This document shows positions 14,539 through 21,874 of a stretch of 27,606 nt of DNA, in pieces. The stretch covers positions 1 through 27,606 of the forward strand of contig CAZMSF010000014.1 of assembly GCA_964568885.1 (NCBI GenBank), given 5' to 3'. The notes beneath the pieces are model-generated. The model searched no databases, was not told the DNA's origin, and was given only the letters and a program-made list of their open reading frames with translations. The position numbers were made by a program, and so were the translations under genes. Source of the stretch: JAUSNA01 sp964568885. GTDB taxonomy: Bacteria; Patescibacteriota; Microgenomatia; Levybacterales; GWA1-39-11. The stretch's first letter is position 1; each line of letters opens with the position of its first letter.

Positions 14539-16782
14539 ATGTTTACGAAAAAAAAGTATTCAAAAGGTCAAATGAAAGGGAAAAAAACCCTCAATCCATT
14601 TCGGTTGCTGTTAAAAATGCTAAAAAAACTTTCGTTTTTATATCGAAGCAAAATTTTGCTTTTTGGGTATATTCTTCTTGCAATTCCGGTTATTGCAGTC
14701 TGTGTTGCAGTTATCATAGTTTTAAAGGATGTACCAAAAGCAACTGTTATCGGAAGCAATAATTTTCCGCAGTCAAGTAAAATCTTTGCAAAAAACGGGA
14801 CCCTCTTATACACAATTTATGCCAGCAAAAACCAAACTTTTGTTCCGCTCGGCAAAGTTCCCAAGTATCTCCAAGAGGCAACCATTTCTATTGAAGACAA
14901 GAACTTTTATAAACACGGGGCAATTGATGTACGGGGAATCATAAGAGCAGCTTATGTAACGTTTTTCCATAAATCGGTACAAGGAGGCTCGACAATCACT
15001 CAGCAACTGGTTCGAAACTCCCTTTTAACACTTGATAGAACGATTACCCGTAAGATAAAAGAGGTTATCCTTTCATTTATTGTAGAGTCGATTTATTCAA
15101 AAGATAGAATTCTTGAGATGTATCTGAACCAGGTATCATATGGCGGAACGGCGTGGGGAGTGGAGGCTGCAAGCCAGATTTATTTCGGAAAGGATGTTTC
15201 GCGTTTGAGTCTTGCCGAGAGTGCATTTTTGGCCGGTCTCCCTCAGGCACCAAGCGTTTACTCGCCTTTCGGCTCTCACCCTGAAGAAGGGAAAAAAAGA
15301 CAGCTACAAGTACTTTCTGCAATGAGAGAATCCGGCTATATTACTTCTAAACAGCAAGAAGATGCAGGAGCGGAAGAACTAAAATTTAGTGAAATTAAAG
15401 ACACGATTACCGCGCCTCATTTTGTCTTTTTCATAAAGGACTTACTTGTACAGGAATATGGGGAGAAAATGGTAGAGCAGGGCGGATTATCGGTCATAAC
15501 TTCACTTGATCTTGATGCACAGAAAGTTGCCGAAGATGCAATTGCAACAGAAGAAGCAACGCTTGCAAGGGGTAATTGGTACAACGCCGCCTCCATGGTA
15601 ACAAGACCCGGAACCGGAGAAATATTGGCCATGGTAGGAAGCCGTAATTATTTTGACACCGAGCGAGACGGGAATGTAAATGTCGCTATTTCAAAACGGC
15701 AACCCGGCTCGTCAATAAAGCCTATCAATTATGCAACCGGGCTAATAAAAGGGTACACAGCCGCTACTCCCTTTGTTGACCAAAAGACCTGCTTCCCCAA
15801 TCCGAGCGGTGCACCATACTGTCCGCTTAACTATGACTTCAAGTTCCATGGAGTACAACAAATGAGGTATTCACTCGCCAACTCTTTCAATATTCCGGCA
15901 GTCAAGATGCTTAAGCTGAACGGATTGGAAGCAATGATTGCAACCGCCAGTGCTATGGGTATCAATTCTTTTACAGACCCTGACCGCTATGGTCTTTCGT
16001 TGACGCTCGGGGGAGGGGAGGTAACAATGGTGGAAATGGTACAAGCCTACGGAGTTTTTGCAAATTCGGGATACAAAATAAATTTGCATCCAATCCTCAA
16101 AGTTACCGACTCGAAGGGAAAGGTGCTGCAGCAATACAAACCGGTTGAAAGTCCTCTCTTGGGCAAAAAGGTCCTTCCTGACGGTGTCGCCTACATAATT
16201 TCAAATATTTTGGCTGACAATGGAGCAAGAAGTGCAGAATTCGGAAGCAATTCGCCGCTCTACATAAAAGGCTTTAATGTGTCGGTCAAAACGGGTACGA
16301 CGAATGACTATCGAGACAACTGGACAATCGGATACACGCCTTCGTATGTTGTGGCTACATGGGTCGGCAACAACAATAACAAACCGCTACAAGGTGTTGT
16401 TTCCGGAATAACGGGAGCAGCCCCTATCTGGCATCAGATAATGCTTAACCTTATCAAGAACAAACCCCCCGAGCAAATGAGTAAGCCGGATAACGTAATA
16501 GGCGCAACGGTCTGCGCTACCTCCGGATTACTGCCGGAACCTGCGGGGTCTGCCTATGTTTGCCCCACTCGCTATGAATATTTTATAAAAGGTACTATTC
16601 CTCGCCAAGTAGACCCCGGTATGACAAAAGTCTTTATCGACAAGAATACTCAGGGATTGGCAAAACCAGGACAGACCGACAATGTAGAAGAAAAGGATGT
16701 CGTGATAGTAAAAGACGCTACTGGAGATTCATATTGTGTGACATGTCCGCAGCCGCAGGAGCCCACCCCGACCCCGCATTAG
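14539..16782 (+). CDS. class A penicillin-binding protein (PBP1A-like), copy 1
   Basis: 747 residues. A basic cytoplasmic tail and one transmembrane helix (about 40-62) come first. The GT51 transglycosylase domain (about 80-260) has Glu119 in SIEDKNFYKHGAIDVRGI and the QGGSTITQQLVRN motif. The transpeptidase domain (about 345-690) has S391-SIK394, S449-FN451 and K584-TG586, all intact. It polymerises lipid II and cross-links peptidoglycan outside the membrane. A Cys-containing C-terminal extension (CATSGLLPEP, YVCPTRYEYF, SYCVTCPQP) ends in a Thr/Pro tail. It follows the DUF4012 gene by 21 bases with no clear promoter and is probably in the same operon. Its 3' end overlaps the convergent ligase gene by four bases. 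Confidence 0.95.
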   Translation: MFTKKKYSKGQMKGKKTLNPFRLLLKMLKKLSFLYRSKILLFGYILLAIPVIAVCVAVIIVLKDVPKATVIGSNNFPQSSKIFAKNGTLLYTIYASKNQTFVPLGKVPKYLQEATISIEDKNFYKHGAIDVRGIIRAAYVTFFHKSVQGGSTITQQLVRNSLLTLDRTITRKIKEVILSFIVESIYSKDRILEMYLNQVSYGGTAWGVEAASQIYFGKDVSRLSLAESAFLAGLPQAPSVYSPFGSHPEEGKKRQLQVLSAMRESGYITSKQQEDAGAEELKFSEIKDTITAPHFVFFIKDLLVQEYGEKMVEQGGLSVITSLDLDAQKVAEDAIATEEATLARGNWYNAASMVTRPGTGEILAMVGSRNYFDTERDGNVNVAISKRQPGSSIKPINYATGLIKGYTAATPFVDQKTCFPNPSGAPYCPLNYDFKFHGVQQMRYSLANSFNIPAVKMLKLNGLEAMIATASAMGINSFTDPDRYGLSLTLGGGEVTMVEMVQAYGVFANSGYKINLHPILKVTDSKGKVLQQYKPVESPLLGKKVLPDGVAYIISNILADNGARSAEFGSNSPLYIKGFNVSVKTGTTNDYRDNWTIGYTPSYVVATWVGNNNNKPLQGVVSGITGAAPIWHQIMLNLIKNKPPEQMSKPDNVIGATVCATSGLLPEPAGSAYVCPTRYEYFIKGTIPRQVDPGMTKVFIDKNTQGLAKPGQTDNVEEKDVVIVKDATGDSYCVTCPQPQEPTPTPH

Positions 16783-18041
16783 CTTTTTTCTCGGATAAAA
16801 GTAAAACCCAAAATAATGGAGATGAGTAATTGACCTTGCTGAAGCGTCAAGAGATAGTGGTCAAACAAGCCTATCATAAGGCATGAGATAACCAAAATAA
16901 AAACCGGGCGGGTGATTGAGCTTTTTTTGCCGATATTTCTCCATAAGCTTTTTACGCGTATAAAAAGCTTTTTTAGAAAAGCTATTAAAGTGATTAGACC
17001 AAAAAACCCGGTTTGGGTTATCCATAAGAGATATATATTGTGTACCGGTTGCAACAGTATGGGACTCACTGTTTTTTGAAAAATGCTTTCATAAAAAAAG
17101 TAGTTATTAAAGCCGGTACCTATTAAAAAATGGTTAAGAAAAATCTGAAAAAAGATTCCTAATAACTGCGCCCTGAGTAACCAGTCCCTAACCACTCCAT
17201 TCAAAAACCTGGGGAGCAGGAGAAAACCAACCAACATTAACGAAACGGCCAGTCCCACCGACACAAGAGCCTTTTTCCCTTTTTTGCTTCGATTCACAAG
17301 GATTGTCTCTATGATAATTGAGAAAATGGCAAGGAGGATAATTATCCGTGAAAAAGTTAAAACAATACCAATAAAAACAGCACCCAATATGAATGTTTTT
17401 AAAATTCTTAGAAATCGTTCTTTTATCGGGCATGCAAGAAGAAAGACGAAGCCGACAAAAAGGTAGAATGCGGCAACATTGGGGTGAGGGAATGTTCCAT
17501 ATCCTCTTAAAATCTGTGAACCATTCATCTGAAAGGTTGCAATTGCAGGCGTTGAAACCGAGAATGTCCTTTCTCCGAAAAAATACAATACACCTCCAAT
17601 TGAATGTTGGATAAAAAACTGCACAGAAATAATACCGGTTTCAATCAGTGCCCCAATAGTTAACAACCAAACCAATTTCCCCCTGTTCCCTTTCTTAATA
17701 GTTTTGGATATGTAAAATGCCAGGTAGAAAAACTCAAAAAATTTTATCAGCCCCAATAAAGAGAGTACGTTAATCTTTGCAAAAAAGGCTGAAACAAACA
17801 ACAGCAGAAACGCAAGAAGCAGAAAGGGCTTTTTTACTTCCCTTACGAGGGGACCAAGCAGTCGGGGAAGCGAACACAAAAACAGTAACAAAAAAAGTGC
17901 ATCACTAAAATAAAGCGTAGGAGAAAGATAATCGACACGAATCCCATTTACGAAGGCAAAAAAGGGCCAAAAATGCTTTCCTAATTGCAAGGGAATGGAT
18001 AAAATGAAAAGGGAAAAAAGGAATTTCTCGAAGCGTTTCAC
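16779..18041 (-). CDS. O-antigen ligase/polymerase-like membrane protein
   Basis: 420 residues with about ten hydrophobic helices. Wzy/WaaL-type marks are RGYGTFPHPNVAAFYL (about 180-195), LTFSRIIILL, GTGFNNYFF and the QPVHNIYLLW loop with its conserved His. Such proteins polymerise or transfer undecaprenyl-linked glycans on the outer face. In an organism without a classical outer membrane the acceptor could be peptidoglycan, teichoic-acid-like polymer or protein, so a protein O-glycan ligase is also possible. It starts at GTG 18041, whose TG overlaps the khpB stop (GTGA), so translation is coupled to the rpmH-yidC operon. The reading frame ends in a four-base tail overlap with the PBP gene. 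Confidence 0.85.
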   Translation of the reverse strand: MKRFEKFLFSLFILSIPLQLGKHFWPFFAFVNGIRVDYLSPTLYFSDALFLLLFLCSLPRLLGPLVREVKKPFLLLAFLLLFVSAFFAKINVLSLLGLIKFFEFFYLAFYISKTIKKGNRGKLVWLLTIGALIETGIISVQFFIQHSIGGVLYFFGERTFSVSTPAIATFQMNGSQILRGYGTFPHPNVAAFYLFVGFVFLLACPIKERFLRILKTFILGAVFIGIVLTFSRIIILLAIFSIIIETILVNRSKKGKKALVSVGLAVSLMLVGFLLLPRFLNGVVRDWLLRAQLLGIFFQIFLNHFLIGTGFNNYFFYESIFQKTVSPILLQPVHNIYLLWITQTGFFGLITLIAFLKKLFIRVKSLWRNIGKKSSITRPVFILVISCLMIGLFDHYLLTLQQGQLLISIILGFTFIREKS

Positions 18042-18490
18042 TTCTTTTTAATAACTAACGTACGGTCGCGGTCTTCTCCAATTGACTCTGTCATTACATC
18101 ACTGTCTTCTTGAAGGTACATATGAACAAATCGTCTCTCCCAAGGCTTCAGCCCTCTTACCGGCTTTTCGTAGCCCGAATCAATCACTTCGCTTTTCAAC
18201 TTATCGACGAGCTCACGAAGATATTGTTCACGCTCCTCCCGATAACTTCCTATCTCAAGCGTTACTCTTTTAAATTCCCCCAGTTTGTTTGTTGTTATGA
18301 GCGTAACAACCAATTCGAGTGCTGCGAGAGTGTTTCCGTGCTTACCGATAAGAAGTGCATTATCTTCTCCGGCATCTAAAACCGCAGTAAAACCGTTTTC
18401 ACTTTCTTCAAGTTCTACCTCCGACTTAACACCGATTTGCTTGAGCAATGCTTCGATTTCTTTTTTTACCAACTCACTTTGATTTTCCAT
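18038..18490 (-). CDS. khpB: Jag/KhpB-type KH-R3H RNA-binding protein
   Basis: 150 residues. The KH type II domain (about 35-85) carries the nucleic-acid loop IGKHG (48-52). The R3H domain (about 90-150) ends in LKPWERRFVHMYL, with R119-x3-H123. The N-terminal Jag-N domain found in Firmicutes (about 50 residues) is reduced to a short helix, so this is the minimal form. KhpB/Jag binds many RNAs with KhpA and influences cell elongation and division. The position downstream of yidC is the conserved bacterial arrangement. It starts at ATG 18490, overlapping the yidC end by 17 bases, and its stop overlaps the ligase start. Confidence 0.9.
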   Translation of the reverse strand: MENQSELVKKEIEALLKQIGVKSEVELEESENGFTAVLDAGEDNALLIGKHGNTLAALELVVTLITTNKLGEFKRVTLEIGSYREEREQYLRELVDKLKSEVIDSGYEKPVRGLKPWERRFVHMYLQEDSDVMTESIGEDRDRTLVIKKK

Positions 18491-19292
18491 AAATTTTTTG
18501 TGCTAGAGTAGACCATTGCTTCAGACCACCAAGACCTACCAAAAAGTACTGCTGAATTATACCAAAAATCGTGAATGCATTCCAGTACAAAGACAGTCCG
18601 AACGGTAGACGGTATGAAAAGAATGCAATCATAACAGGAAAGATAAAGAGTGATTGTTTTGCAAATGTTGCCTGGAAATCGTCTTGCTTCCCTTTTGCCT
18701 GAGGCGCCTCGGGCGCCATCATTTTAGAAAAAATGAGCTGAAGAACGCCGGTTATTATTGGCACAATAATAATTGCCGGACTATGACCCATCAGCTGTGC
18801 GGGCGACTGGGAGAGAGGAATACCGAAGAAAGTAGTCTGCCAAAGAGAGTTGAGACGCAGCCCGTCCGAATACATTAAGTGATTTATTTCCTTCAGTTTT
18901 GCAGTTGAATTAATGTTAACTGCAATATTGAGCACATGATATAAACTCCAGATAATAGGGATTTGAATGATTACAGGGAGACAACCTGCAGCTGGATTTA
19001 CTCCGAATTCGGAATAGAGCTTCATCATTTCTTCCTGTTGCTTCTTCTTATCGTCTTTATGTTTTTCCTTGAGGCGAGAGATGTGAGGAGCCATATCCTG
19101 CATTTTTTTGCTGGTTTTTATTTGCGATGCGGTAAAGGGATAGAGGACAAGGCGGATAATGAATGTGAGTGCGATTATGGAGAACCCAAGAGCAAACGGC
19201 ACATGAAGGAAATGTAACACCTGAAAACAGGCTACGAGTAAATTGGCGATAGGCTGCGTGAGAAGAATGGTGAAAAGATTTCCGATGTTCAT
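18474..19292 (-). CDS. yidC: membrane protein insertase YidC/OxaI
   Basis: 272 residues, the Gram-positive/CPR short type without the large periplasmic domain. The OxaI core has about five transmembrane helices, the first bearing Arg47 (FIIRLVLYPF) that forms the hydrophilic groove. A charged hairpin (HISRLKEKHKDDKKKQQEEM) and the conserved NPAAGCLPVIIQIPIIWSLY follow, with the final helix near LPFGLSLYWNAFTIFGIIQQY. It inserts proteins into the membrane, alone or with SecYEG. It lies in the canonical rpmH-rnpA-yidC-jag order. The ATG at 19292 overlaps the rnpA stop as ATGA. Confidence 0.95.
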   Translation of the reverse strand: MNIGNLFTILLTQPIANLLVACFQVLHFLHVPFALGFSIIALTFIIRLVLYPFTASQIKTSKKMQDMAPHISRLKEKHKDDKKKQQEEMMKLYSEFGVNPAAGCLPVIIQIPIIWSLYHVLNIAVNINSTAKLKEINHLMYSDGLRLNSLWQTTFFGIPLSQSPAQLMGHSPAIIIVPIITGVLQLIFSKMMAPEAPQAKGKQDDFQATFAKQSLFIFPVMIAFFSYRLPFGLSLYWNAFTIFGIIQQYFLVGLGGLKQWSTLAQKIYGKSK

Positions 19293-19612
19293 GAAATTAT
19301 TTTGATTGTATTAAGGGCATTTTTTAATTCGATATAGAGATTTTCTTTTTGAACATCCGTTATTTGTTTTTTGGCAAAGAAAACAATGTTTACATTTTTT
19401 TCTTCCGACAACAATGTCTTTACCGCCTGCACGATGCTTCTTTTAACCTTATTCCTTACGACTGCCCTTTTATCAACCTTTTTTCCTACAACGACTGCTG
19501 CGTGCAATCCGGAACCGTCAGACACATCATAACGGATTACAAAAAGTGGAGTAGAATAAATGCGCTGAGGCGCGCCCTTTTTAAAGGAAAATCTATGGCT
19601 TTTAGGCAACAT
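19289..19612 (-). CDS. rnpA: ribonuclease P protein component
   Basis: 107 residues, the normal length. It opens MLPKSHRF, has the central strands AAVVVGKKVDKRA, and the RNR motif KRAVVRNKVKRSI. It is the protein subunit that helps the RNase P RNA remove tRNA 5' leaders. The ATG at 19612 shares its A with the rpmH stop (TAATG), and an AAAAAGG four bases upstream could act as a Shine-Dalgarno. It is read in the rpmH operon. Confidence 0.95.
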   Translation of the reverse strand: MLPKSHRFSFKKGAPQRIYSTPLFVIRYDVSDGSGLHAAVVVGKKVDKRAVVRNKVKRSIVQAVKTLLSEEKNVNIVFFAKKQITDVQKENLYIELKNALNTIKIIS

Positions 19613-19743
19613 TAAACCTTTTTTCTACCTTTTTGTCTCCGTCTTTTGATTACTTTTTTCCCACCCAAACTCTTAAGTCTTCCCAAAAATCCATGCTTCT
19701 TGCTCCCCTTCTTTTTATTGTTTTTTGTCAAAAGCTCTGTCAT
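19612..19743 (-). CDS. rpmH: 50S ribosomal protein L34
   Basis: 43 residues. After a variable start (MTELLTKNNKKKG) comes the L34 core: SKKHGFLGRLKSLGGKKVIK, then RRRQKGRKKV, with the invariant HGF and RRxKGR elements. It is a basic protein that buries into 23S rRNA. It is the first gene of a leftward operon rpmH-rnpA-yidC-khpB-ligase, and its TAA overlaps the rnpA ATG. The usual divergent neighbour, dnaA, is absent; a GAPDH gene stands there instead. The start is set by a -10 that ends eight bases upstream. Confidence 0.95.
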   Translation of the reverse strand: MTELLTKNNKKKGSKKHGFLGRLKSLGGKKVIKRRRQKGRKKV

Positions 19744-19751
19744 AGGTTCTC

Positions 19752-19780
19752 ATTATATCGGATATTGAGCACAAACTCAA
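19752..19780 (-). promoter_or_regulatory. promoter of the rpmH operon, leaderless geometry
   Basis: TTGAGT (19780-19775), 17-base spacer, consensus TATAAT (19757-19752), then eight bases to the ATG at 19743. It lies back to back with the gap promoter, only 16 bases between the two -35 boxes. Confidence 0.75.
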
Positions 19781-19796
19781 CACTTCCTTTATACCC

Positions 19797-19825
19797 TTGA
19801 ATTATATCCGCATTTCTTCTATGCT
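19797..19825 (+). promoter_or_regulatory. promoter of gap, leaderless geometry
   Basis: TTGAAT, 17-base spacer, TATGCT, then eight bases to the ATG at 19834. It is divergent from the rpmH promoter. Confidence 0.7.
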
Positions 19826-19833
19826 TTAAATAT

Positions 19834-20919
19834 ATGGTAAGGGTTGCAATAAACGGATATGGGCGAATTGGACGAGTCGCTCACAGAATTATAATAGAAA
19901 AATTTTCCGACCAAATTGAGGTCGTCGCAATAAATGCAGGCTCCTCAACCGACATGAAGGGGTGGATGTATCTTTTAAAATACGATACCAACTATGGACC
20001 CCTCATGCACCATTCTCTTTTTATTCAGAAGCCTGAGGAAGTAGAAACACAGACATCTCTTCCGGCAATAGGAGGTATTGTTGTCGATGATAAGGTTGTT
20101 CCGTTTTATTCCGAAAAGGACCCTACGAAACTTCCCTGGCGCGAATTGAATGTTGATGTCGTCATTGAGTCGACGGGAGCATTTACTACACAAGAAAAAA
20201 TTCAGCCACACTTGGATTCCGGAGCTAAAGCCGTAATGCTTTCGGCGCCTTTTAAAGATGAGGCGAGTGGAGCAACATATGTTTTGGGGGTCAACCTAAA
20301 TGATACCGAAGGAGAAAAATTGGAGAATATTGTCAGTAATGCGTCTTGCACCACCAATTGCATCGCGCCGGTGGCTGCAATCATTGAAGAGACTTTTGGG
20401 ATACAAAAAGCAATGATGACAACCATCCATTCATATACATCGGACCAAAGCATCCAGGATGGGGGCCACAAGGACTATAGGCGCGCCCGGGCTGCCGCAC
20501 AAAATATTATTCCCACTTCATCTGGCGCAACAATTGCCGCTGCAAAAACTATTCCCGCCCTTGAAGGTATCTTTAATGGCCTGGCGATTCGGGTTCCTAC
20601 TTCTGTCGGCTCACTCTCTGACTTTACATTTTTACTTAAGAGAGACACTACGGTTGAAGAGGTCAATAACGCGCTTAAACAGGCAGCCGAAAACCCCCGG
20701 TGGAAGGGAATTTTTACCGTAACAACAGATCCAATCGTCTCAAGTGATATAGTCGGAGACTCTCATTCCTCAATTGCCGACCTTTCTCTCACGCAAGTTG
20801 TGGGAGGAAATATGGTAAAGGTTATCGCGTGGTATGATAACGAGTACGGTTACTCAAATAGACTCATTGAGGAAACGCTCATTTTAGGTAAAAAGGTTCA
20901 GTCTGCCCCCCAACAGTAA
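19834..20919 (+). CDS. gap: glyceraldehyde-3-phosphate dehydrogenase
   Basis: 361 residues (usual about 335), with small insertions near residues 60-85. The Rossmann opening INGYGRIGR, catalytic Cys172 (SNASCTTNC), His199 (TIHSYTSDQ), the RRARAAAQNIIP segment and the C-terminal WYDNEYGYSNR are all present. It oxidises glyceraldehyde-3-phosphate to 1,3-bisphosphoglycerate. The Asp that selects NAD in most glycolytic enzymes (IND after the second beta strand) is replaced, reading IN34-A35-GSS. This is the pattern of NADP-accepting GapB-type enzymes, so cofactor use should not be assumed. It is followed after eight bases by the kinase-like gene. Confidence 0.95.
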   Translation: MVRVAINGYGRIGRVAHRIIIEKFSDQIEVVAINAGSSTDMKGWMYLLKYDTNYGPLMHHSLFIQKPEEVETQTSLPAIGGIVVDDKVVPFYSEKDPTKLPWRELNVDVVIESTGAFTTQEKIQPHLDSGAKAVMLSAPFKDEASGATYVLGVNLNDTEGEKLENIVSNASCTTNCIAPVAAIIEETFGIQKAMMTTIHSYTSDQSIQDGGHKDYRRARAAAQNIIPTSSGATIAAAKTIPALEGIFNGLAIRVPTSVGSLSDFTFLLKRDTTVEEVNNALKQAAENPRWKGIFTVTTDPIVSSDIVGDSHSSIADLSLTQVVGGNMVKVIAWYDNEYGYSNRLIEETLILGKKVQSAPQQ

Positions 20920-20927
20920 CGGCTCGT

Positions 20928-21494
20928 ATGGATCCCAAAGATTTAGGACATATTCGAAATATTACAATTTCCGGAAGAATAGGAAGTGGCGCAACAACGC
21001 TCGCAACCCATCTTGGGGGAAATCTGGGATGGGAAGTACTTGACGGAGGGAAAATATTCCGTTCAATCACAAACGACCATGGCTTCGCAAAAGACCGGTC
21101 CGACTCATTTGATATTGAATATGAAGAAAAGATAAAAAAACTGTTAGTTGAGCAGAAGCATCGAATTATACAAAGTCATCTGGCAGGATTTGATGCTCAG
21201 GGAATTGAGGGTGTTTTTAAGATCTTTGTGGTATGCGAAGACGAAGAAGGGAATGACAAGGCAGATGTGAGAATCGATAGACTTGTTAATAGAGACGGAA
21301 TGGCGGTAGAAGAGGCAAAGTTTGAATTAAAAGAGCGAGACAAACAAAATCTCACAAAATGGAGGAGGCTATACGCGAACAACAACCCCGAATGGGTATA
21401 TTGGGACAAAAAATATTATGACCTTATTATTAATACTTTTCAGCTAAACCAGCATGATGCACTGGCTTTGGTATTAAAGACACTCGGCATCTAA
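20928..21494 (+). CDS. cytidylate-kinase-like P-loop protein
   Basis: 188 residues. An N-terminal strand and P-loop (ITISGRIGSGATTLA, 12-26) are followed by GWEVLDGGKIFRSI, which matches the NMP-binding region of archaeal-type or Cytidylate_kin2 proteins. The VRIDRLVNRDGMAVEEAKFE lid and the DLIINTFQL strand follow. CMP kinase makes CDP from CMP. The Walker A Lys is replaced by Ala22 (GSGAT instead of GSGKT), and I believe related families contain similar Lys-less loops, though I could not verify this. It may be catalytically altered. It starts eight bases after the gap stop and overlaps yraN by four bases at the tail. Confidence 0.8.
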   Translation: MDPKDLGHIRNITISGRIGSGATTLATHLGGNLGWEVLDGGKIFRSITNDHGFAKDRSDSFDIEYEEKIKKLLVEQKHRIIQSHLAGFDAQGIEGVFKIFVVCEDEEGNDKADVRIDRLVNRDGMAVEEAKFELKERDKQNLTKWRRLYANNNPEWVYWDKKYYDLIINTFQLNQHDALALVLKTLGI

Positions 21495-21856
21495 AATCCC
21501 GTAACGTTCTCGATGTGTTCAACTGACTGAACTTTACCCTTAGTTACAATAACCCCAATGGCATCAATTCGCAGGTTGTCAGGTAGATTTGGGTGGAGTA
21601 CATATTTATAATACTTCGCCCCTTTTACAATCTGTTGCACCTTGCGTAGGGCTATTGCATCAAAGGGGGTGCCGTAAGTTGCGTTTGTCCTGGTTTTCAC
21701 TTCGACAAACACGAGCACGTCTCTTAAGCGGGCAATGATATCAATTTCTCCGTAACTTTTTCTAAAATTTCTTTCAAGAATAATGTACCCCTTCTTCTTG
21801 AGATATTCACAGGCGGCATCCTCACCCATGACGGCGACAGGATTTACGATTCGCAT
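21491..21856 (-). CDS. YraN/UPF0102 endonuclease-like protein
   Basis: 121 residues, the family's normal size. It opens GEDAACEYLKKKGYIILERN, then the nuclease-like core G36-E-I-D39 ... VFVEVKTR (E52, K54), the Glu-Asp-Glu-x-Lys order of Holliday-resolvase-type folds, and RKVQQIVKGAKYY. Its substrate is unknown; the family is found throughout bacteria. A TACAAT (21869-21864) ends seven bases before the ATG, so it probably has a leaderless transcript even though it follows the PBP gene by 18 bases. Confidence 0.9.
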   Translation of the reverse strand: MRIVNPVAVMGEDAACEYLKKKGYIILERNFRKSYGEIDIIARLRDVLVFVEVKTRTNATYGTPFDAIALRKVQQIVKGAKYYKYVLHPNLPDNLRIDAIGVIVTKGKVQSVEHIENVTGF

Positions 21857-21863
21857 AGAATAA

Positions 21864-21869
21864 ATTGTA
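21864..21869 (-). promoter_or_regulatory. -10 box of yraN
   Basis: TACAAT on the minus strand, seven bases before the ATG at 21856, just after the PBP stop. No good -35 is visible; the region upstream codes for the PBP tail. Confidence 0.4.
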
Positions 21870-21874
21870 CGATA

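Noticed and set aside
19744..19833. Replication origin next to rpmH
   Set aside because: The 90-base region is filled by two promoters; I see no DnaA-box cluster and no dnaA gene.
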